Shown: one piece after another, positions 58,840 to 64,000 of the stretch
Position numbering within the stretch: position 1 is the first letter of the stretch
Layout: each line of letters begins with the position of its first letter
Program-made: the position numbers and the translations under genes
Notes under the pieces: generated by a model
The model's input: only the letters and a program-made list of their open reading frames with translations
Database searches by the model: none
What the model was told of the DNA's origin: nothing
Assembly: GCF_964656455.1 (NCBI RefSeq)
Contig: NC_135718.1
Coordinates: 132,973,966 to 133,037,965 of the forward strand
Length of the DNA stretch: 64,000 bases
Source of the DNA: Halichoerus grypus
Taxonomy: Eukaryota; Chordata; Mammalia; Carnivora; Phocidae
Direction: 5' to 3'

Positions 58840-59656
58840 TTTTGAAAACAAATTGAAAGAGTATCTGGAGAGATAAACATTTCTTTATCCAGATATACAC
58901 TTTTATTTTTCTTTCTTTCTTTCTTTCTTTTTTTTTTTACTATTAAAGTACATAGCAGAATAAGCAATTCCATGGTGTTTTTTTCCCATATGTTAGGTCT
59001 TAGGACTATATGAACATTGACATGTCCACCAGTTGGTCTCTATTTCCAGTAGTCGATTCTCACTACTAATGATGACTGATTATGAAAGAGCAAAATATAG
59101 TCTTTCCAACATCAGATGTTTAGATTCCATGTTTGACAACTTGCCAAGGTCTCTGTTGAGTGCAAATTTCTAATCATCCCTAAGATCTTCTTCTGGTTAA
59201 ATTGTGTGGTAAATTCCCCAAGACCAGTGAAAGAATAAACACATTTAATATTTAAGGAAAACAAAATAAAACTCAGTAGAACAATGAAATCTTTAGGAAA
59301 TACAGCTGTGTCTTCTTTCTAATACTGCTGGGCTTGTGTCCATTCCACTCCCATCTTGTTGGACCATCATTAAAAGATAAATAAAACTGCACAGCTGGGA
59401 AATATTCCAAAATGATCATAAACCCCTCCCTATTCATCTAACATCAAGTTAAGAATTAACACAGTAAACGTCACATTTTACCGAAACCGTACTGGGAAAT
59501 GGCAGTAAATGTAGTTTCCTTGACCACCTCTCGGGCTGGTGATAAAGGTTAGTATTAAGTAGTGTACTATTCCCTGCAGCAGTATCACACTAGCCAGCAC
59601 ACTTGAAATCAGCCTTGGCCTTGTGTCTGTGGCCACTACCATGTGAGCAGAATTAA
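58840..59656. other. Unique stretch with (CTTT)n
   Basis: A CTTT repeat of five units runs at about 58909-58931. No exon or other repeat. Confidence 0.5.
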
Positions 59657-59887
59657 GCAATGTTCCTTCTGGGGGCGCCTGGATGGCTCAGTTGGTTAAG
59701 CATCTGCCTTCTGCTTGGGTCATGATCCCAGGATCTTGGGATGGAGCCCAGAGTTGGGCTCTCTGTTCAGCAGGGAGCCTGCTTCTCCCTCTCTCTCTGT
59801 CTACTGCTCTGCCTACTTATGCTCTCTCTCTGTCAAATAAATAAATAAAATCTTTGAGAAAAAAAAAAAAAGCTATGTTCCTTCTGG
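59657..59887 (+). mobile_element. CAN-SINE with 16-bp target duplication
   Basis: Sense SINEC, body 59673-59871, head GGGGCGCCTGGATGGCTCAG (overlapping the flank by G residues). GCAATGTTCCTTCTGG (59657-59672) and GCTATGTTCCTTCTGG (59872-59887) differ at one base. Confidence 0.95.
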
Positions 59888-60360
59888 CTGAAGCTCCTAG
59901 AACCTGCATGTCCACCCACATGTTATCTTCTCTCCCTTCGAAGTTTCTAAGTGATGTCCAAAGAATGGATGAGTCCTGAGGAAGGACAAAAATAATGTAG
60001 GGAAATTGTGAAGAACATGAATATGAGTGAGAAACAAGTTTTTTTGATTACATATCACTGAGATTTGAGAGTTGTTTTACTAAAATGTAAACAAGGTTAT
60101 CCAAATGATATAGGAATATGTTATTATTTTATAAACAAAGAAACATTGGCTTTAAACTCTGGCCAAATAAGATTCTATCACTGACCACTAGAGGATACTG
60201 CTTCTCTTTAATCCAGAAGTTTCCAATCTTAGTTTACAAAACCCGAGAGGTCTCTAGTTCTCTAGGTAGAGGTGGGGTGGGAGAGCTTATGAGGTAGAAG
60301 AAAAGTGGACTTCAAGTCCATTTCAATCATTTTGTTGTGTTGCTTTGATCAGCCACTCAA
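59888..60360. other. Unique stretch, nothing supported
   Basis: CCACTAGAGGATAC at 60185-60198 is a weak 12-of-14 CTCF-like match lacking the GGC core; not called. Nothing else. Confidence 0.45.
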
Positions 60361-60604
60361 TACATTGAGATCCTTTTTTTTATAATTCTTTTTTTAAAAG
60401 GTTTTATTTATTTATTTATTTGTCAGAGAGAGAGAGAGAGAGAGAGAGAGACAGCACAAGTGGAGGAGGGGTAGAGGGAGAAGCAGGCTCCCCGCTGAGC
60501 AAGGAGCCCAATATGGGACTTGATCCCAGGACCCTGGAATCATGACCTGAGCCAAAGGCAGATGCTTAACTGACTGAGCCACCCAGGGGTCCCTACATTG
60601 AGAT
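60361..60604 (-). mobile_element. CAN-SINE with 11-bp target duplication
   Basis: Antisense SINEC, body about 60372-60593, head end ACCCAGGGGTCCC. A (GA)n run of about twelve units sits in its middle. TACATTGAGAT lies at 60361-60371 and 60594-60604. Confidence 0.93.
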
Positions 60605-61691
60605 TCTATGTAAGATTTTAATTAACTAAATTTGGCTCCTCTCAATTTATTATAATATACCCTGTCTAAAATAAGACTATAAACAGAAAGGGAAGAATAA
60701 GCAGAGTATCTTTAAGAAGATAAAACTCAAAGAGTAAAGATGTTTAATCGTGTCTGCAGTCTTGTCCATTAGGACAGCCCTACTCAGCAGATACAGACAC
60801 CTCTGGTCACGAGTGCTAATTGCTACCATTACTAAACTATAACTTCTTTGTGCTTTTCATGAAGATTTTTGTCATGGGAATATCTGCTTTAAGGGAAATG
60901 AATGCGACACTCTCCTTGAGCGTTACGTTTCTCTTTATACATTAATGATTTGTCATTTTACATTTTTCTTTATATATTAATGATTTGTCATTTGGTCAAC
61001 ATGTCAGTCTCCTGTGAATCTGGCTAATGTGAGCCATTCCCACCAGGGTCACACTCCTTCAAGCATGTGCAAATACTACAAACAGATCCTAGAGTTTAAC
61101 CATATCTCAGTCTGCAACCCTGAGGCCCTGCCTGGACAGAGAGCCAGATTATTTATATGGCAGGCATCACCTCTACCTCACTGATCTGTACCTTGAACAT
61201 AAGGCTGTTTTGTTTATTCTTTCTTTTGGTAATATTTTCTCTACTTTTAGCACAGTAAAAAGAACTGAGAAGCTTACTAGCTCTGCTCTCACCAGAATAT
61301 AAATTTCATCAGGAGAGTAAGTATTGGACTTTGAGAATAGATGCTTTTTTCAGAGTACTAAGCCACACTTTAGAAGAGATTTATGGTATCTTTGTGCCCT
61401 GAACAACCACTGGCACTTCTAAGTGTTCCTAACCTTTCAATAAAGCAAATTTAGCATCAAAAACACTGGTTGCCTAATTCAAAAATTTCACCTGTGCTAA
61501 GGCTTTTTATTAAAATGTATATTTTAAATACTAAAAGTGATGTTATTATTTCCTGCAGTGTTATACCTAAATAAACCATAATTGTAACACTTAATGATTC
61601 AGAAAACAAGCCATAAAAGAAGATACATAAATACCAGCACACAGCAAAATTCCAGCCATAGAACTATTACGTAAAAAAAAAAAAAAATACA
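60605..61691. other. Unclassified stretch with a local tandem duplication
   Basis: The tandem pair at 60931-60995 is listed separately. A faint L2-like phrase (CAGAATATAAATTTCATCAG, about 61291) is too short to call. Confidence 0.4.
60931..60995. repeat. 35-bp period tandem duplication
   Basis: CTCTTTATACATTAATGATT (with TGTCATTT after it) at 60931-60958 recurs at 60966-60993 as TTCTTTATATATTAATGATT with TGTCATTT. About 26 of 28 bases agree. Confidence 0.85.
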
Positions 61692-61876
61692 GGGACGCCT
61701 GGGTAGCTAAGTCATTAAGTGTCTGCCTTCGGCTCAGGTCATGATCCCAGGGTCCTGGGATCGAGCCCCGTATCGGTCTCCTCCTCAGGGGGGGTCTGCT
61801 TCTCCCTCTCCCTCTGCTGTTCTCCCTGCTTGTACTCTCTCTGTCAAATAAATAAATAAAATCTTTAAAAAAAAAT
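61692..61876 (+). mobile_element. CAN-SINE, sense
   Basis: Head GGGACGCCTGGGTAGCTAAG (61692), B-box region GGATCGAGCCCC intact, tail AATAAATAAATAAAATCTTT plus an A-run to about 61876. The middle is shortened (TCGGTCTCCTCCTCAGGGGG). An A-run on its left side obscures the target duplication. Confidence 0.93.
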
Positions 61877-64000
61877 GAATAGTTGAAATTGGAAACTTAG
61901 ATATCCCTCAGCTAAAAACTGCAACCAAATCCTAAATTCAACGTCCCATAAATTAAAATTTAAGACATCATTTGAAGGCTTTGGAGGTAGCAAACTGCAC
62001 AAGTGACAGCCGAAGTTCATAAAACCAGCACAAAAACAGAAACATCCACATTTTTTCCCAATAATCCTTTATCATCACTCATTTAAACTGAATTTGAACC
62101 TGAAAAGTTTTTTTCTGCAATGTCCAGGAAAGAAAAACACGCACTGGTAAATCTGTATGGATAGATTTTGGGTTTTTGTGTGTTAATTCTTCAGTTCCTT
62201 TCTGTTTTCCTGAAAAGCTTTCTCAAAAGTTGGAGCCACCTTTGAAATGATATTGTTTTAACTATTTCTCCAGCAGGGCATGTTTCATTAGTGATAGCCG
62301 TGGTCTTAACTGATGGTTGAGTAGCGCTGGATTTTATCTAAAAAATCATGACAACAAGCAATAATAAAATCACTTGTCCTGGACATAAAGTTTTTTTATC
62401 AATTTTATCTCCTCTTTTTCTGATTCGCTGTTATGAAATGAAAAAGGGTTTTAATTGGTCCACAATTGGAATGCTTTGGTCAAATTCTCCAAATTTGTTT
62501 TTTTTTCTAAAAATTTTGGTTGTTTCTTATAATTTTAACCATAATCTTTTATTAATAGATCTATTTCATTTTTAAGATATGTTATGGTCAAAGAAGTTGA
62601 AAAATATGCCACAAAATTAGCATACACATGCACAGATGCATTCCCAGCTTAATATATCCTATTGAGGAGGTAGTCCTCTGAGGAATACATACAATCATAA
62701 GGTGTTTAAATCTTTTTTTAAAACCTAGAAATAATTCTATTTCCTTTCTCCATTGTTTTAAATTCATGTGTATCTGTGTTAAGTCATTTGATTCTTCAAA
62801 CTTTGACTCTTGGTTTTAGATTTTCTTCTTTTTCTAATATTGACTCTTCGATTGACTTTACTTCTATTACTTACACCTCAGTTAGGAAGATAGATTATTT
62901 TTTTCTGGTTGAAGGATAACATTAACCTTGCATATGAAATATGGTATTTTTCAATAGTAGTCTTTAACAGTAGATACGATTAGAAAAAGAACTAGCTCTT
63001 CACACAACTGCTTGATGAGAATTGCGGTCTGTAACGCATGCGCTGTATTGCTCTACATTCAAAAAAGAACATGAATGATTGCATTTGCAAGTCAATGAAG
63101 AGAGTGACATGTGAAATTCTTTGTTATTAATGTTCTGCTACATGGTCATTTACCTTAAAGAAGAAAATTTTTAGAAAATTGAAGCAGTAAAAATGCAATT
63201 CAGAAGAACAACTATTTCATCCAAAAGTTGCTCAGGAATATATTTATTAAAAGAGCCTAGGGATGCATTAAAAAAGGTCCACTCCTCCTGATACAGAGAA
63301 AATCAAATACTCTAAACTATGTGTAAAGAAGTATTTTTCCTTGTACGTAAAATAATCTGTTGGTTTCATCATGCTGTCTTCAGTAGCTTTATTGTTTAGA
63401 CTTAGTTACTCACATTTAACAAGCAGAAATTAAACGTGAACTGGCCACAGAAATTCTCCCAGTTCTTTCATAAGCATTGGTGCAACAACTGGTTACAGAA
63501 TCTCTTGTTCAGAAGAATTATAGGGGTGGATAATGTCCTGTACTTGGGTGGCAGGCAGAGAGAGGAGATAGATGCTTCCACCTGAAACATTTCAGGAACT
63601 TCATATAAGATGTCTATAAAAGTATATGTTTGTAAAGATAGACATTGGGTCCCAACATAAATTTTAGCAGATTAAAATTGTGTAAGGTTTATAATAGTTC
63701 AAGTTTTGAGCATTTATAACTTCTTCATGAAACTTCTTGGAGCCTTGGAAAAAGATTTATGTTTAATGTAAATATTTTTGGTATATTGCAATAGAAAATA
63801 TAAACTATCCTTTTTAAACATTTATTTATATTTATTTATTAATTATTTATTTTACACACCGTCAATATTCCTAAAATTTTTATTCTTTCAAGCATGAAAT
63901 TGTTAAAAAGGTGGTTTGAACAGTGGTCATTTCCACAATGTTAAAAATGTGTATTAAGTCTTTCCTACTTGTGAGGCTGTTTAATTGGACTGAATTTTGG
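61877..64000. other. Unique AT-rich stretch to the window edge
   Basis: No repeat family is clear. AACGCATGCGCTG at 63033-63045 is a lone CpG-bearing, NRF1-like motif. AT-rich simple sequence (TTTATTTATTAATT style) lies at about 63818-63855. The 75-codon frame at 62348-62575 is not recognised. Confidence 0.45.

Noticed and set aside
60185..60198. CCACTAGAGGATAC as a CTCF site
   Set aside because: The essential GGC core is replaced by GAT.
861..61876. tRNA genes at SINE heads
   Set aside because: The tRNA-like A and B boxes belong to CAN-SINEs; none folds as an intact tRNA with an acceptor stem and anticodon loop.
843..61876. Strand bias of the SINEs (about 14 minus, 6 plus)
   Set aside because: Suggestive of a plus-strand or minus-strand transcript effect, but the count is too small to call.
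1..64000. Regular direct repeats as a CRISPR array
   Set aside because: The repeated units are dispersed SINEs with target duplications, in a mammalian genome; there are no regularly spaced short repeats.

Overview
This window is mammalian nuclear DNA from a carnivore, most likely an arctoid (bear, giant panda, seal or mustelid group). The main evidence is about twenty copies of a tRNA-derived CAN-SINE (SINEC) whose head reads like GGGGCGCCTGGGTGGCTCAG and whose tail carries (AATAA)n and AATCTTT. Several short 3' ends of a carnivore-type young L1 agree. The SINE consensus is not the dog-type or cat-type one as I remember them; the assignment within Arctoidea is inference. The DNA is AT-rich and CpG-poor, as expected of a gene desert or a large intron.

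No protein-coding gene can be called with confidence. The open reading frames are short and mostly fall inside SINE, L1 or L2 sequence or in simple repeats. One candidate terminal exon on the minus strand (about 8.2-8.57 kb) has a good splice acceptor, 19 codons, a stop and an AATAAA signal, but I do not recognise the protein. No rRNA, tRNA, ncRNA gene, CRISPR array or bacterial-type feature was seen.

Layout: 0-4 kb holds two young L1 3' ends, a young SINE and a striking head-to-head pair of SINEs whose 32-bp spacer is inverted relative to the outer flanks. 4-16 kb is mostly old unique sequence with one MIR, a CTCF-like site, the candidate exon, a 3'-lacking SINE remnant and one SINE. 16-25 kb holds an antisense L2 fragment, two solo LTR-like elements, SINEs, old L1 and L2 pieces and a second CTCF-like site. 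25-29 kb is poorly classified and may include decayed retroviral sequence. 29-31.4 kb is a long sense-strand L2 remnant. 33-39 kb holds a small palindrome, a decayed ERV pol remnant broken by a young L1, an old L1 ORF2 piece and L2 sequence. 41-55 kb is a mosaic of old L1M fragments in both orientations, one with a 5' inversion, with several SINEs. 55-64 kb has SINEs, one of them nested, and unique sequence.

The 'system' visible here is repeat dynamics rather than a gene pathway: target-site duplications date the insertions relative to one another, and the 2.7-3.2 kb structure records either template switching or a micro-inversion between inverted SINEs. I see no undescribed gene system. Coordinates of old repeats are approximate (tens of bases) because they were placed by reading, not by alignment.
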